Source: Rana temporaria (Eukaryota > Chordata > Amphibia > Anura > Ranidae). Taken from it: 64,000 nucleotides of DNA. The notes beneath the pieces were generated by a model, which did no database searches, was not told where the DNA came from, and saw only the letters and a list, made by a program, of their open reading frames with translations. Positions within the stretch are counted from its first letter, which is position 1; every line of letters starts with the position of its first letter. Positions 52,511-64,000 of this stretch are shown one piece after another. The stretch spans positions 187,534,778-187,598,777 of the forward strand of contig NC_053492.1 in NCBI RefSeq assembly GCF_905171775.1, given 5' to 3'. The position numbers and the translations under genes are program-made.

Positions 52511-53531
52511 GGTTGCTGCCAACTCTTTCTCCCTAAGGATAGCTAGGGAACCTTTCCATTCCTGCGAATATAGCATTGTAGTATGCTAGCCATAAGGTAA
52601 AGGTGGCTGCTATATGTGAAAGTCTGACTATTTTTGCCAAACAGGACACGAACCAGTAAACCTTGCAGCAACAAATTCTGATTTGTTTCTATGATCTAGA
52701 TAGCTAAACTTTTCTATAAATGTTATTTTCTCCAGTTAAATAAGTTCCACTAAGTGGTATCAATGCTTGATGAAATGGACCTATAGATTCTGATGGCTTA
52801 TACATGGACATTATTACAAATAAAATGTAACATATTATTATAATTTTAAGTATAAGAATAGATAATCAACTAAAACATCAAAATTTATATGAAAAGTTTG
52901 AATTTTTCCAATGCTGGGTACATCTACGCAAGCCATTCAATGCACATGTCATATTTGCTGTCCTTGGCAATGGCTCACTATTTTGCAAGGTTTATGACAG
53001 GGTTATAAAAATAATAGACATTAACTGGTAAAACTGTTTCTTGGAACTGATTTTAATATCCTTGTTGGGTAATTCTATTCTAGTGAAGAAATACATTTTA
53101 AAGATTGTAATTTTTTTATACATTCAGAAATGCTTAATAAAGTAAAACTAGACAACAGTAAAACTAGGCAATGGTAAATTCAAAATGGTAGTCTGAAGTG
53201 TCCAAGAAGCTTATTATGGTTGATCTACTGAGGTGATCTAATGGGAAAATATTTCAGGAAATAGATACATGATATAGCCATATTATACTGTATACTATGT
53301 ACACTATCTACATTCTCTCACTGATAAAATTGTACACCTATTAGATCAAAACCCATAGCAACTCTATAGCACCCTGAATGTTTAAAACACATGTGTGCTT
53401 TGAAAAGCTTTTGATGGAGTGATTTGATTGGTTTAAAATAAATGCATATCAGTGATTAATGTCACAAACCTACCCTGAAAGAAAAAGGAATATTAAAGTA
53501 GGTGCATTGAGCATTTTGTCTTCATATATCT
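52511..53531. other. AT-rich unassigned DNA
   Basis: No coding or repeat structure was recognised in this kilobase. Confidence 0.45.
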
Positions 53532-53757
53532 TTGGCTAATTGGGCCCAATTTGGACATTTTTACTTAGCGGTGTACTCACTTTTGTTGTTAGTGGTTTAG
53601 ACATTAATGTCTGTGTGTTGCTATTTTGAGGGGACAGCAAATTTACACTGTTATACAAGCTGTACGCTCACTACTTTACATTGTGCCAAAGTGTAATTTC
53701 TTCAGTGTTGTCACATGAAAAGATGTAATAACATTTTTACAAAAATGCGAGGGATGT
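53532..53757. mobile_element. Tc1 terminal repeat fragment
   Basis: GGGCCCAATTTGGACATTTT and CTGTTATACAAGCTGTACGC identify the right terminal repeat of the Tc1 family at 1300. It stops at about 53757, just short of the outer TGTGAGATACTGTA, so it is a truncated solo end. Confidence 0.88.
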
Positions 53758-53829
53758 AAAAAATTACTTTGGGATAAAATCCACTCCTACAAAGCTAGGC
53801 AGGCTAGACAGTCTTGCAGAGAGTCCAGA

Positions 53830-54302
53830 TTAAAAAAAAAAAAAAATAGCGACATCGACATCAGGGGCTTGATAGCTGCTGCTAATCCAGGACCGATTCA
53901 TTTTGACAAATGTTAGCCGGTTGACGGAGTCTGTGGACAGACACAGGCTTTTATTTGTCACAAAATCTCCAGCAGCACTGACTGCCCATTCAGAAAGCAT
54001 TCTGGATGCAGGGCAGCCCAGCAGCTGAATTGCATACTGTGCAAGTTCTGGCCAGTGGTCTATTCGCATGACCCAGTAACCTAGAGGATCGTCAACTGGA
54101 AAGCTCTCCATGTCTGTTTCTTTCCGTAGATAATTGGCCACCATATGATGCAGACGCTACCAGTGGGATGTGAAGGCTGAAAGCCCTGGGCGCCGAGGAC
54201 TACATTTTTTTTAAATGCATCACTTAGGCGGCCCCCTTCTTCATTGCTCCATGAGACTGTAACCTACCAGAGTCTGGAAAGGTGTTAGATAAACTTCTCT
54301 TT
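53830..54302 (-). pseudogene. hAT transposase C-terminal fragment
   Basis: On - the frame at 54144-53830 reads DPLGYWVMRIDHWPELAQYA, then CPASRMLSEWAVSAAGDF, then VNRLTFVKMNRSW. This is the hAT dimerisation domain: the D-P-L-x-W-W/P-x-L-A start and the P-A-(S)-x-x-(S/E)..F/A-S-x-A-G-D block. Earlier coding sequence (towards 54302) is frameshifted, and the gene is then broken by the L1 at 54303-61265. Family members run to about 600-700 residues; only the last part is left. It could equally be a remnant of a domesticated ZBED-type gene, which shares the domain. Confidence 0.75.
54288..54302. repeat. Target-site duplication of the second long L1
   Basis: GATAAACTTCTCTTT here is repeated at 61266-61280. 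The first copy runs into the T-tract that is the complement of the poly-A tail. Confidence 0.9.
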
Positions 54303-54666
54303 TTTTTTTTTTTATTGTTTATTTATAAATTTTGCAAATCGTACAAAAAAAGTACAGATGAATAATTAACAGTATAAAGAGACACAGGTATACATTGTCT
54401 TAGTGAACTACTAAGCATACAAAATCAGCATAAGTATTGGAATAGTGATGTGAAAAGACGATTGTCTTGAGTGGGAGTAAGGGAGTCCATCACAATATCA
54501 AAAGAGAAGATTCAGAAAATGGGCGAGATAACATCTGTCCAAGGGCCATGGAGGCAACATAATCACTCTATAAACATACTGTAAAATTGGACAGAAAAAC
54601 AAAAATAAAACCCTGCATATAAAAGTGGTAAACACACTAGTGGGAAGCTTAGGTAAATGAAGCAAA

Positions 54667-57600
54667 CTAACTTGAGTCGTCTCCTTCAGACCCATAAACT
54701 GAGTCATCCCACACTGACCACGTATCAGAAAATTTATCTTCCGTACCCTCTACCGTAGCCGTCAGTTGCTCCATTTTTCTGATGTCAGCTACAGTAGAGA
54801 GCAGCTGTGGGATTGTTGGGGGCGAAGAGGACAGCCATAGTCTGGGGATGACCCTCTTAGCAGCCAGCAGTATAAAAGATATTAATCGGCGCAAGGCCTT
54901 AGAGACACCAGGGAACGGGAGACCCACCAAACAGATCATGGGCGTCAGGGTGACAGGGGTCTCCACCAAGTCTTCTAACAGTTTCTGGACTTGAAGCCAA
55001 AAGCGGTGAACAGGGGGACACTCCCAGAAGATGTGGAAGTGAGAGCCTACAGCGTTATTACACCTCCAGCATTGCTTTGGAACCGTTCGGTTGCGGGCAT
55101 GTAATATGTCTGGGGTCCTATACCAATGCATCAGAACCTTGTATGCAGATTCCTTGTGGGCTACACATCGAGAAATCCTGGAGGTGTGCCTCCACACTCT
55201 CTCCCAATCTAACAGAGAGATGTCGTGTTGTAAGACCTGTGACCATTTTCTCATGTAGAGGTGAGCATTCGCCACCATGGGGACTGCCTCGTGCAATATC
55301 TTGTAGATGGTAGAGATCATTTGGGGCTCATGAGGGCCTCTAGCGCATAGGGATTCAAAGTCGGTTGGCCTTTCCAAAGTCAAAGAAGGGGATAAAGTAG
55401 AAAAAAAATGTCTAATCTGTAGATATGAGTGGAAAAGCTTTTGGGGAATCTGATGCTGATTCTGCAACTCAGGGAAAGTCAGAAGACGTCGGGTCACTGG
55501 GTTAACAAAGTTTCGTAGTTGGAAAAGACCTGCCTGAGTCCAAGGTAGCATGCGGTCGTAAGAGAGGCTATCTGGGATGTCCGGATTAAATAGAACGTTC
55601 ACGAGTGGTGGGCTCGAAGAGGACAAGGAGTAGCGTTCAGAGCAACGTTTCCAAATAGATAACGTGAACAGCATGGGGGCTAAACAAAGTTTCCGCAATT
55701 GGGGCATATGAAGGGAAGCAGAGGGCCAAAGCATATAACAAGGGTGGACTGGAGTTGTGACATTCATTTCTATCTCTGCCCACCTATTTTGGGCTTTTCG
55801 AGAGGTCCAGGAGGTGAGAGCTCTCAGATGCGAGGCAAAATAATATTTAATGAAATCCGGGCTTCCCCCCCCCCCCCTATTCTTCTGGGCTAGGACCACC
55901 GTCCCTGCCAGCCTATGGGAGGAATTATTCCAGATAAAGCGAAGACTCCTCCTTTGAAGGGTTTTAAGCAGCGTCATTGGGACTGCTACTGGTAGCGTTT
56001 CAAACAAATATAACAATTTAGGCAGGACGGACATTTTAAGAACATTAATTCTTCCCAACATGGATAGAGGGAGGGCGGTCCAATGGGTCAGCAAACGGTT
56101 AATTTCTGAAAGCAAGGGAGGAAAGTTGGCCCGATATAGAGTGTCATAAGAGGCTGTGAGCTGAACCCCTAGATATGTAAGTGACTGTGAGCACCAATGG
56201 TAATTATACTTGCTTTGGAGGGAAGACAAGAGAGGTGGAGGGATGTTTATGGGTAACGCTTCTGTCTTAGCAGCATTCATTTTAAACCCTGAAAGGCATC
56301 TAAAGGGATCTAGAATGCTATGTAGATGTGGCAAAGTAGAGTGCGGGTGTGTGAGGGTGAGGAGGACATCGTCGGCAAATAGGGACAGTTTATATTCCGT
56401 GTGTCGAAGACGAACGCCTCTAATATCCGGACATTCCCGTATAACCGCAGCCAGGGGTTCTAAACTAAGGATAAAGAGCAGAGGCGACAGAGGACAGCCC
56501 TGTCTTGTACCATTGCTAAGGGAAAATGTACGTGATAGATGTGAGGAGAGTTGTACTTGTGATGTGGGCTTTGAATATAAGGCTTGAAGAGCTTGGACAA
56601 AGGGACCCGAGAATCCGTAGCGGGATAGAATTGCAAACATGAATGGCCAACTAAGGCGATCAAACGCTTTTTGGGCGTCTAAACTAAGGATCAAAGCAGG
56701 GTTCTTGGTTTTGTTAAGTAGATCAATAAGGTCAATTGTCCGACGTGTGTTGTCGCCTGCATGTCGCATGGGAACAAATCCAACTTGGTCCCTATGAATT
56801 AGTGCTGGTAAAATTAGAGAGAGTCTATTTGCTAAAATTTTGGTGAAAATTTTATAGTCTGAATTTAGCAGGGCGATGGGACGGTAATTATCAGGGGAGG
56901 ATGGGTCTTTACCCGGCTTTGGGATCACGGTTACAGAAGCATGCAAAAATGAGCAGTGCGGTAGTTTACCCTGAAGTAGCGAATGAAAGAGAGTTAGCAT
57001 ATGTGGAGTAAGAATCTGCAAAAATGCTTTATAATAGGAATATGGAAGACCGTCTGGGCCCGGGGCTTTATGTGAAGGAAGGTGTTTAATTACTTCAGTT
57101 AGTTCCTCAGTGGAAATAGGTTGATTTAGTGAGGCACGTTGATCTAATGAGAGTCTTTGGAGATGTACAGATGATAGGAAAGCGTCTAGTCCGTCTTGTG
57201 AAAACTGGGTCTGCGGGTCAGTGCTCAAGCAATTATAAAGTTTTTTGTAATAATCTCCAAAAACTTCAGACATGGTCCGGGGACAGTATGTAGGCGAGCC
57301 ATCTGGCTGTATTATATGATCAGGGATATTTAGAAAAGGGCGGGGTTTAAGCTTATGGACAAGCATTCTGTGTGGCTTATCCGCATACTCATAAAATTTT
57401 TGCTTGGACCATAATATTGACTTCGAAATTTTGTTTGTATCTACGGACTTAATGCGATTGCGAATAGCAATCACCACACGCAAGCGACTCACCGTAGGAG
57501 AGCGGAGCAACTGTGCCTCCGCTGTCCGCAGCTGGGCCACAAGCTCCAATCTTAGTTTAATAGAATCTCGTTTCAGGCACGAGCCGGCTGAGATGCACTC

Positions 57601-58501
57601 GCCCCTAAAAAAAGCCTTATGAGCTTCCCATACAGTAGATATGTCAGGGCCTGAGCCTACACTGTACATTTAAATCAAAAAACTCTTCCATGTTCCGGAG
57701 GAGCTTAACCTTAGTTTCAGCATGTCGTAAAAGAGATTTGTTGAGTCTCCAATGACAAGTCTTAGGTGAGGCTGTCTGGAGCGCTAGGCTTAAGGTAATG
57801 GGGGCATGATCAGACCATGTTATAGGGTCTATTTCAGAGGAGACTATGTTAGGTAGCAGGGGAGCAGTTACTAGGAAATGATCTAGGCGAGAATATAGCT
57901 TGTGCGGGGGGGAAAAGAAAGTATATTGACGTTGAATAGGGTGCTTCACTCTCCACGCATCAAAAAGATTATGGGACCTAATCAATTTACGGAAGGAGGT
58001 GGACAATTTAAGAACCTGAAGAGAGGGGGTCTGGTGAAATAAAACACATCTGTCTCTGCTAGGAGACATACACATATTGAAATCCCCACCTATAATCGTG
58101 AAAGGCTGAGAAAAGGAACGCAGCCGTTCAAGAACTCCGGTGAGAAAGCCAATCTGCCCTGAATTAGGAGCGTAGACATTAGCTAAGGTAAAGGAAGTAT
58201 TCAGATGGGTACAGCTCAGGAGGACAAACCTACCCCTGGGGTCTAGACTTGAAGCAAGGATTCGTAAGGGGCAAGAACGCTTAATCAATATGGCTACTCC
58301 AGCCTTCCCAGATGGGTCTGAGGCCATATAAACTGTGGGAAACAATCTAGATGCAAATTTAAAGGAACCTCCTGGGCGGAAATGTGTCTCCTGAACCATC
58401 ACCACATCAGCTCCAGAGGATTTGAATTCCTTCAGTGCCAGCCAGCGCTTTCGTAGGGAATTCAAGCCCTTGACATTGCAAGAAAAAATCTTTAAAGCCA
58501 T
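54667..58501 (-). pseudogene. L1 ORF2 (endonuclease-reverse transcriptase) with one frameshift
   Basis: The frame starts MALKIFSCNVKGLN at 58501, with endonuclease motifs QETHF, IGGDFNM and WSDHAPI. It breaks near 57655-57665, between EEFFDLN and TVWEAHKAFFRG, and continues in another frame to 54667. RT blocks are YRPIALLNSDYK, LDAQKAFDRLSW, GCPLSPLLF and the catalytic LFADD. The C-terminal cysteine-rich motif reads CWRCNNAVGSHFHIFWEC. Joined length is about 1275 codons, normal for the family. The enzyme would nick DNA and copy element RNA; as it stands the two activities are on separate frames. Confidence 0.94.
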
Positions 58502-59076
58502 AGTACATACATGGGTAGAAAAGCAAAAAATATCTGAATACAATTCACGGGAAGGAGGTATTCCAACCCAAGGACAACTGAAAAAAACATATACACATCA
58601 GCATTTCTAAGTGGTAAGACAATGTATGAGAACATTATAACCTGTATCAAGATAAGAGACCAATAACAGGTCAAAAAAGGACCTGAGAAAAATTGAAGAG
58701 GTTTGGCAAAAATAAACAGTAAAAAAAATAGGATACCTACATCAGAAAAACATGTTTTGAAGGCCTGAAGGAAAAAAGTCCTTCAGGGGACCAAGGTGGA
58801 ACACCTTGGAGATATAGAGAAACATGACGGTCAGCAAGAGCGACGGGTCGTGGCCCGCTCCTGTAGAAAGTTATTAGCCTCGGATGTAGTCAATTAACCT
58901 AGTGCTGAACCTAGCACCTCAAACTGAAACAGCAGAAAAAATAAAAAATAAAAATTTGTGTGGATGGGTTGTAGGGGAGAGCCCTCCCAGCAGACACCAG
59001 AAGAGGATGGTCGTGATCCTAGGCATCTGGGTATCAAAAAGAACGAACAAGGGGATGTATATCAAGGTTTCTGATT

Positions 59077-60171
59077 TCAGGTGGGGGGTCTAGATAAATT
59101 AGAGCGTTGTGGAGTGGAGAAAGCCTTCTGTTGTCTTCGCCGAACCGGGGTCCAGATAGCAGCGGGGGCCAGAAGGGGTCTGGTGGCCATAGCAGGCGGT
59201 GGGAGCTGTAGTTCCTCCTCCGGAACAGGTGGTAGGCCCAGGTTGCGGGTGAAATTTTCACATTCGTGGAGATCTCTGATGGAGTATTGTGTGCCATCTT
59301 TGGACGCTGAGAGCCTGAATGGAAAGCCCCATCTGTAGGTGACTTGATGTTGTTGAAGGTGCATTGTGATTGGGCGAAGGTTGCGCCTTTTAGCCAGGGT
59401 AATGGGAGAGAGATCATTGAAGATCTGGATCTTGGAACCTTTGAAGTCAATGCGGTTCTTGTTGCGTGTAGCTGTTGTTAAGGCTTCCTTGCTATCATTA
59501 TAGTGGAAACGGACTATTATGTCCCTCGGGTTGGATCCAGGAGGGGGTTTGGGGGCCAAAGATCTGTGTGCTCTGTCTAAGCGCCAGTCTATGTCAGGTA
59601 TGCGAGGAGCTAGCGTAACAAATAGATCTAGTAGATATACCCGCAGGTCCTTATCGCTGACAGTTTCAGGGACCCCGCGGATCCTTATGTGCGAACGCCG
59701 CTCTCTGTTCTCCAAATCTTCTTGCTGGAGTTGGATTTGGGAAACTGTGTGCTTAAGATAGGCATTTTCCTCTTCCAGAGCATGCATATACTGTATAGTC
59801 TCATCAAATTTAGTTTCCAAAGTGGCCGTGCGCTCTCCAAGCTGATCGATCTCTCCCCTTAGCTCTTGAGCGAGCTTTCCAACTTCTTTAGTTATGTTGC
59901 GTGTCAGGTCTTGTAACAATGTCTGCAGTTTCAGGTCTAGTACCGTTACTGTCACAGCTTCAGCATGACTCTGTGGTTGGGACAAGTAACCTGCAGGAAG
60001 AGTGCCCGGCGCAGAGGCCATGGAGTCAGCGACTTCTGCCCGCTCTGTGGGGGTATTCGGAGCTGGGGATTGCGATCTATATAAGAAACGTTCCATGGTT
60101 TGTGCAGGTCGCGAAGGCACTGGCGGGATAAAACCTTGATATATATTCTTCTGAAATCCTACCTTGCCCAT
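59077..60171 (-). CDS. L1 ORF1 protein, second lineage
   Basis: RNA-binding chaperone of the L1 particle; 364 codons, open. Residues 1-75 are Pro/Ser-rich. A coiled coil follows at about 75-155 (LGERTATLETKFDETIQYMH; EEENAYLKHTVSQIQLQQED). An RRM-like domain starts at about 157 with RRSHIRIRGVPE and continues with LDRAHRSL and DIIVRFHYNDSKE. The C-terminal domain has FNDLSPITLAKRR and YRWGFPFRL. It precedes ORF2 by about 575 bases. The start at 60171 is the first ATG; a later one in the N-terminal part cannot be excluded. Confidence 0.92.
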   Translation of the reverse strand: MGKVGFQKNIYQGFIPPVPSRPAQTMERFLYRSQSPAPNTPTERAEVADSMASAPGTLPAGYLSQPQSHAEAVTVTVLDLKLQTLLQDLTRNITKEVGKLAQELRGEIDQLGERTATLETKFDETIQYMHALEEENAYLKHTVSQIQLQQEDLENRERRSHIRIRGVPETVSDKDLRVYLLDLFVTLAPRIPDIDWRLDRAHRSLAPKPPPGSNPRDIIVRFHYNDSKEALTTATRNKNRIDFKGSKIQIFNDLSPITLAKRRNLRPITMHLQQHQVTYRWGFPFRLSASKDGTQYSIRDLHECENFTRNLGLPPVPEEELQLPPPAMATRPLLAPAAIWTPVRRRQQKAFSTPQRSNLSRPPT

Positions 60172-61265
60172 GTAGAGCTCAGAGGTGTCTGGAGGCAGCT
60201 AATATCGATCCTGTAGCTGAGAATGCTTGTGAAGTGAAGCAGGATCCCATAGAGAAGGAGCGGGGGTCAAAAATAAAAAACTAAGACATGTCCATCACTG
60301 CTGCCAGCCGTATATGTGTCACTCTATTTTGCGCAGAACAGGGGCATCTGGATAGTAAGGCTGAGGGTGATGCAATTAAGAAGCTTCCTCCCTGGGGATG
60401 AGCACAGTGTCCCGACCGTGGGGGGGGGGGGTTAGTGTAGAGGGATGCACTTGCAGAAAGCAGATGAGGCAGGTTTCAAAATGTCAGGGTGTCTGCAGGC
60501 CAGTGAAGTATAGTGCAGGCTTCCAGGGGGGAGGGGGGGGGTTCCCAGGCTCCCAGAAGTGTGTAGGTCTTCTGTCCCCCTTAATGATGTTGCTGTGATA
60601 GGCCGGGAACAGAATCAGGCATCAAGGGGGGGGGGAAGCTGGGAGCAGAGTCAGAGGTTGGGTGTACAAAAATGGCCGCCGACCTCCACGACTAGGCCGG
60701 AGCCGCGGTGTTTCCTAGTCTATTACCTCTCGGGAGGCCTCTGCACCGATCGGGACCTCCACTGGTCTCTCCACAGCCAGGAAGTAAGCCCCACCACTTA
60801 CAGGGGATGACGAGTCAGCCGACCGAGGGTCGGAAAGAGGAAGTGGGATAGGGAAGGCACTGTACCTCGAGGGGGGGCCCCGAAGGCCTCAAGCTGACTG
60901 CTGAGCTCCGGATGAAGAACAGGCACCGGAGGTCCTCCTGCGATCCCGCGATCTCGGGTGATGGAATGGGTTGTCTGGTGCTACCCAATGGGGGGGGTGA
61001 ATCAAACGTGGAGGATAGAGGGGACAGCCCAGGCCTCAAGATGGCGGCGAACCGCGGACTCGACAGAGCTGCTGGATGTTTTGCAGACGGCCCAACTCCA
61101 CGATTTTTGGCCGAATTCGGAGCAGGAGATGTCCTGGTGTAGGTAGGGCAAAAAAAACAGAGCCCTAGAGCCTCGATTCAGGGCGGATGGCCGTGGATTG
61201 TGCACAGGGCCGGCGGAGCTCTGTACAGGCACGTCTTCCCCAGAGCTCTTTCGGACACGCCCCCC
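60172..61265 (-). promoter_or_regulatory. 5' UTR and presumed promoter of the second long L1
   Basis: GC- and CpG-rich leader between the 5' target copy and ORF1, with poly-G runs on + near 60421, 60530 and 60626. By analogy with other L1s it should contain the internal promoter; the exact elements cannot be read. Confidence 0.55.
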
Positions 61266-61280
61266 GATAAACTTCTCTTT
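61266..61280. repeat. Second copy of the L1 target-site duplication
   Basis: Matches 54288-54302. Beyond it the sequence interrupted by the L1 continues; on - it includes MKYIEDTLKRS-like coding potential that would belong to the hAT fragment. Confidence 0.9.
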
Positions 61281-62506
61281 AACGTGTCCTCAATATATTT
61301 CATCCTGTGCTCTCACTGCGAGGGCAGGGTGAATTCCGAGACTTTCCCCTTGTAACTGTATATGGAACTGCCTCCTGCCTCCTGCCAGTCATATACCCAA
61401 AGTTTCGTGGGACTAAAAACTAACTCTTAAGGTTTTATGTATGTCTTCCTTTCTTCAATGCCTCTAAAACTGCCAGAATCCTTCTCCTCCTCCTCTCCCT
61501 CCTCCTCTTATGTGTTCTGTGGCATCGCAAGAAGGGTGTCTGCATAAAGCGGGCCTTGAGAGGAAAGGAAGTCCTCCTCTTCCACCTGCTGCTCTGCCTC
61601 GAGTGCCCTGTCCATAATGCCATTTATTTATCTACTCTGTATATATTTGTTCTGTGTCCTATTCAATGTATTCTCCCCTGCAGGAATATACAACATGACT
61701 TTTTTTATTTTGTTTTTAAAATAAAGTTTAAAAAACATAAAATTGCTGGTTACTTTTTAAATGCTTTTTACTTGCTTAGAGATCATAACACACTCCTCTT
61801 GCTTTGTAATGTTTAGAAGGGGTCTGTGGAGTAAAGTTTCACATAATAGAGAAAGAAAGTATAAATATTTGACCGTGAAAGTGCTGATCAGAAAAATAAT
61901 GGCAGCTAATCACCCAAGTAGTTAAATCTCTAACTTATTACAGTAAATGAACAAACATGGCAAAGACCGATGGATTTTTCCCTGTCCACCCATGGTTGCA
62001 AAACTTTTAGGTGCTTAGGAATCATATGCTGTAAATCTGTCTCTTTACAGGATACGATTTCTAAGCACCTTAAAGTTTTGCAACTATGGGTGGATCATTT
62101 TCTTCCACCTGGCTTTGACTTCTCTCTCCTTGAGCCTTGACCCCCAGCTTTGTGCCCCAGGCCTGGTTTGATCAGCTGACCTCCCTTCTTCCTTCTCCTT
62201 CTTATCTTTGCTCTTATTTTTCCTTTTCTCTGCTTTCCTAGCATGATATTTGGATTTCTTTATGAATGTTTTGTACTTTTATTCCCTGGAATGATTGTCT
62301 ACATTGCATTCCCTGATCTATGGATTATTACTATACATGTTTTCGAAGGCTTCGAGCCTCTGCTCTTTCCATATAATGCTAATTGTTGGATTACATTTCT
62401 ATATTGTGTCTTTCTTATACATGATTTGTTGTTATGATCATTGTATTTCCAAGTATTTTATGCATAACCCATTTCCTCATGCGTGACTTACACTACTATT
62501 GTTATG
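61281..62506. other. Continuation of the hAT region and unassigned DNA
   Basis: The first 350 bases may hold further remnants of the hAT gene on -. A hairpin lies at 61986-62093. The rest, including a CT-rich stretch around 62170-62230, is unassigned. Confidence 0.4.
61986..62093. repeat. Hairpin with ~38-base arms
   Basis: CCACCCATGGTTGCAAAAC..GGTGCTTAGGAATC pairs with GATTTCTAAGCACC..GTTTTGCAACTATGGGTGG with few mismatches, around a loop of about 30 bases. Likely a miniature transposon; a hairpin RNA if transcribed. Confidence 0.75.
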
Positions 62507-64000
62507 TACAGTATCTCAAAAAAAGTGAGTACACCCCTCCCATTTTTGTAAAGATTTTAATATATCTTTTTATGTGACAACACTGAAGACATGACACTTT
62601 GAATGAATGTAAAGTAGTGAGTGTACAGCTTGTATAACCGTGTAAATTTGCTGTCCTCTCAAAATAACTCAACACAGCCATTAATGTCTTAACCACTGGC
62701 AACAAAAGTGAGTACACCCCCCCCAGTGAAAATGTCCAAATTGGGCCCAAAGTGCCAATATTTTGTGTGGCCACCATTATTTTCCAGCACTGCCTCAACC
62801 CTCTTGGGCATGGAGTTCACCAGAGCTTCACAGGTTTCCACTGGAGTCCTCTTCCACTCCTCCATGATGACATCACAGAGCTGGTGGATGTTAGAGACCT
62901 TGCGCTCCTCCACCTTCCATTTGAGGATGCCCCACAGATGCTCAATAGGGTTTAGGTCTGGACACAGGCCTGGCCAGTTCATCACCTTTACCCTCAGCTT
63001 CTTTAACAAGGTCAGCTTGGAGGTGTGTTAGGGGTCGTTATCATGCTGGAATACTGCCCTGCGGCCCAGTCTCTGAAGTGAGGGAATCATGTTCTGCTTC
63101 AGTATGTCACAGTGCATGTTGGCATTCATGGTTCCCTCAATTAACTCTAGCTTCCCAGTGCCGACATCACTCATGCAGCCCCAAATCATGACACTCCCAC
63201 CACCTTGCTTCACTGTAGGCAAGACACACTTGTCATTTTACTCCGCAACTGGTTGCAACCACACAGGCTTGACACCATCTGAACCTAATACGTTTTTCTT
63301 GGTCTCATCAGACCACAGGACATTGTTCCAGTAATCCATGTCCTTAGTCTTCTTGTCTTCAGCAAACTGTTTGCGGGCTTTCTTGTGCATCATCTATAGA
63401 ATAGTCAGACCAATTTGATGCAGTGTGTGGTGCATGGTCTGAGCACTGACACGCTGACCCCCCACCCCTTCAACCTCTGCAGCAATGCTGGCAGCACTCA
63501 TACATCTATTTTCCAAAGACAACCCCTGGATATGATGCTGAGCATGTGCACTCAACTTCCTTGGTCGACCAATGGCGAGGCCTGTTCCGAGTAGAACCTG
63601 TCATGTCAAACCACATTTTTTTTTGCCCACTTTGCTGCAGCTCAGTTTCAATGTCTTGGCAATCTTTTTATAGCCTAGACCATCTTTATGTATAGCAACA
63701 ATTGTATTTTTTCAGATCCTCATTGAGTTCTTTGCCATGGGGTGCCATGTTTAACTTCCAGTGACCAGCATGAGAGAGTGAGAGTGATAACACCAGATTT
63801 AATACACCTGTTTCCCATTCACACCTGAGAACTTGTAACACTAATGAGTCACATGACACCAGGGAGGAAAAATTGCAAATTGTTCCCAATTTGGACATTT
63901 TCACTTAGGGGTGTACTCACTTTTGTTGCCAGCAATTTAGACATTAATAGCGGTGTGTTGAGTTATTTTGAGGGGACTGCAAATTTACACTGTTATAAAA
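62507..64000 (-). mobile_element. Tc1 element, right end beyond the window
   Basis: The left terminal repeat begins TACAGTATCTCAAAAAAAGT at 62507. The element belongs to the family at 1300 and includes most of both terminal repeats; the window ends inside the right one, at a stretch corresponding to about 2630 in the first copy. The outer end is not visible. Confidence 0.92.
62720..63750 (-). pseudogene. Tc1 transposase, less decayed copy
   Basis: On - the start region (MAPHGKELNEDL at about 63748) is followed by helix-turn-helix remnants, then TVKQGGGSVMIWGCMSDVGTG with the first catalytic region, VFQHDNDP with the second, PGLCPDLNPIEHLWGILKW with the Glu, and a C-terminal LENNGGHTKYWHFGPNLDIF. 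The DDE-motif segments are better kept than in the copy at 1501, but frameshifts (for example near 63010-63030) and a deletion in the N-terminal part (63390-63410) still break the frame. The protein would cut the long inverted repeats at their TA-flanked ends. Confidence 0.9.

Larger units (their letters stand above)
54303..61265 (-). mobile_element. Long L1-clade LINE, 6.96 kb, - strand
   Basis: Framed by a 15-bp duplication, with a poly-A tail (T-run from 54301) at the 3' end and GGGGGGCGTGTCCGAAAG as the 5' start at 61265. In order of transcription: a CpG-rich 5' UTR of about 1.1 kb, ORF1 (60171-59077), a spacer of about 575 bases, ORF2 (58501-54667) and a short 3' UTR. Sequence differs throughout from the L1 at 5879, so it represents another lineage. 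The only lesion seen is a frameshift in ORF2. Confidence 0.95.

Noticed and set aside
52398..52589. Short ORF in the TTAA-type repeat
   Set aside because: It is not kept in the other copies of this repeat and has no motif.

Overview
This window looks like nuclear DNA of an amphibian, most likely a frog. It has no operons, the two best-preserved element gene pairs carry GT-AG introns, and nearly all recognisable sequence is transposable elements of vertebrate type: L1-clade LINEs with separate ORF1 and ORF2, Tc1/mariner copies with roughly 200-bp terminal repeats, two-gene PIF/Harbinger elements, Penelope-like retroelements with a GIY-YIG domain, solo-LTR-like blocks and many MITEs. The frog assignment is an inference from the mix of families and from repeats that I recall from frog genomes; no host gene identifies the species. 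The only hint of a host gene is a possible terminal exon at 2843-3076.

Layout. 1-5862: unassigned DNA holding a Tc1 element (1300-2727) and a Harbinger-type MITE (3574-4250). 5879-13536: a complete L1 element on the + strand, framed by a 16-bp target-site duplication (TSD). 13.5-19.4 kb: MITEs, a solo LTR with a 5-bp TSD (14754-15452), hairpins, and a 1.05-kb TG...CA block that splits a duplicated segment. 19475-28238: an 8.8-kb nested insertion with a 16-bp TSD. It holds a 2.4-kb near-perfect palindrome and a third related unit, all with hammerhead-ribozyme-like motifs, plus a TTAA-flanked repeat that itself contains Harbinger-1 (23178-26995). 28.2-32.7 kb: continuation of the split repeats, a Tc1 relic split by a second LTR, and a second copy of the duplicated segment. 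32958-37384: Harbinger-2, lying in a second copy of the same TTAA repeat. 37627-45896: a Tc1 copy split by a head-to-head Penelope-like composite (38027-45449), which carries an L1 fragment and three MITEs. 46-53.8 kb: Tc1 ends, TTAA repeats, MITEs and (TA)n tracts. 54303-61265: a second long L1 on the - strand, inserted in a decayed hAT transposase gene. 62507-64000: a Tc1 copy cut by the window edge.

How the genes work together. Each Harbinger carries a Myb/SANT-like DNA-binding gene on + and a HARBI1-like DDE transposase gene on -, converging on a conserved noncoding block. Harbinger-2 reads intact in both genes. Harbinger-1 has lost four bases just before the transposase splice donor, which puts the exon carrying the last catalytic residue out of frame. 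The two long L1s each have one visible ORF2 lesion: an in-frame stop in the first, a frameshift in the second. The Penelope-like composite has a degraded C-terminal RT/GIY-YIG region and hammerhead-like motifs in its terminal repeats. TSDs and split repeats allow the insertion order to be read at several places.
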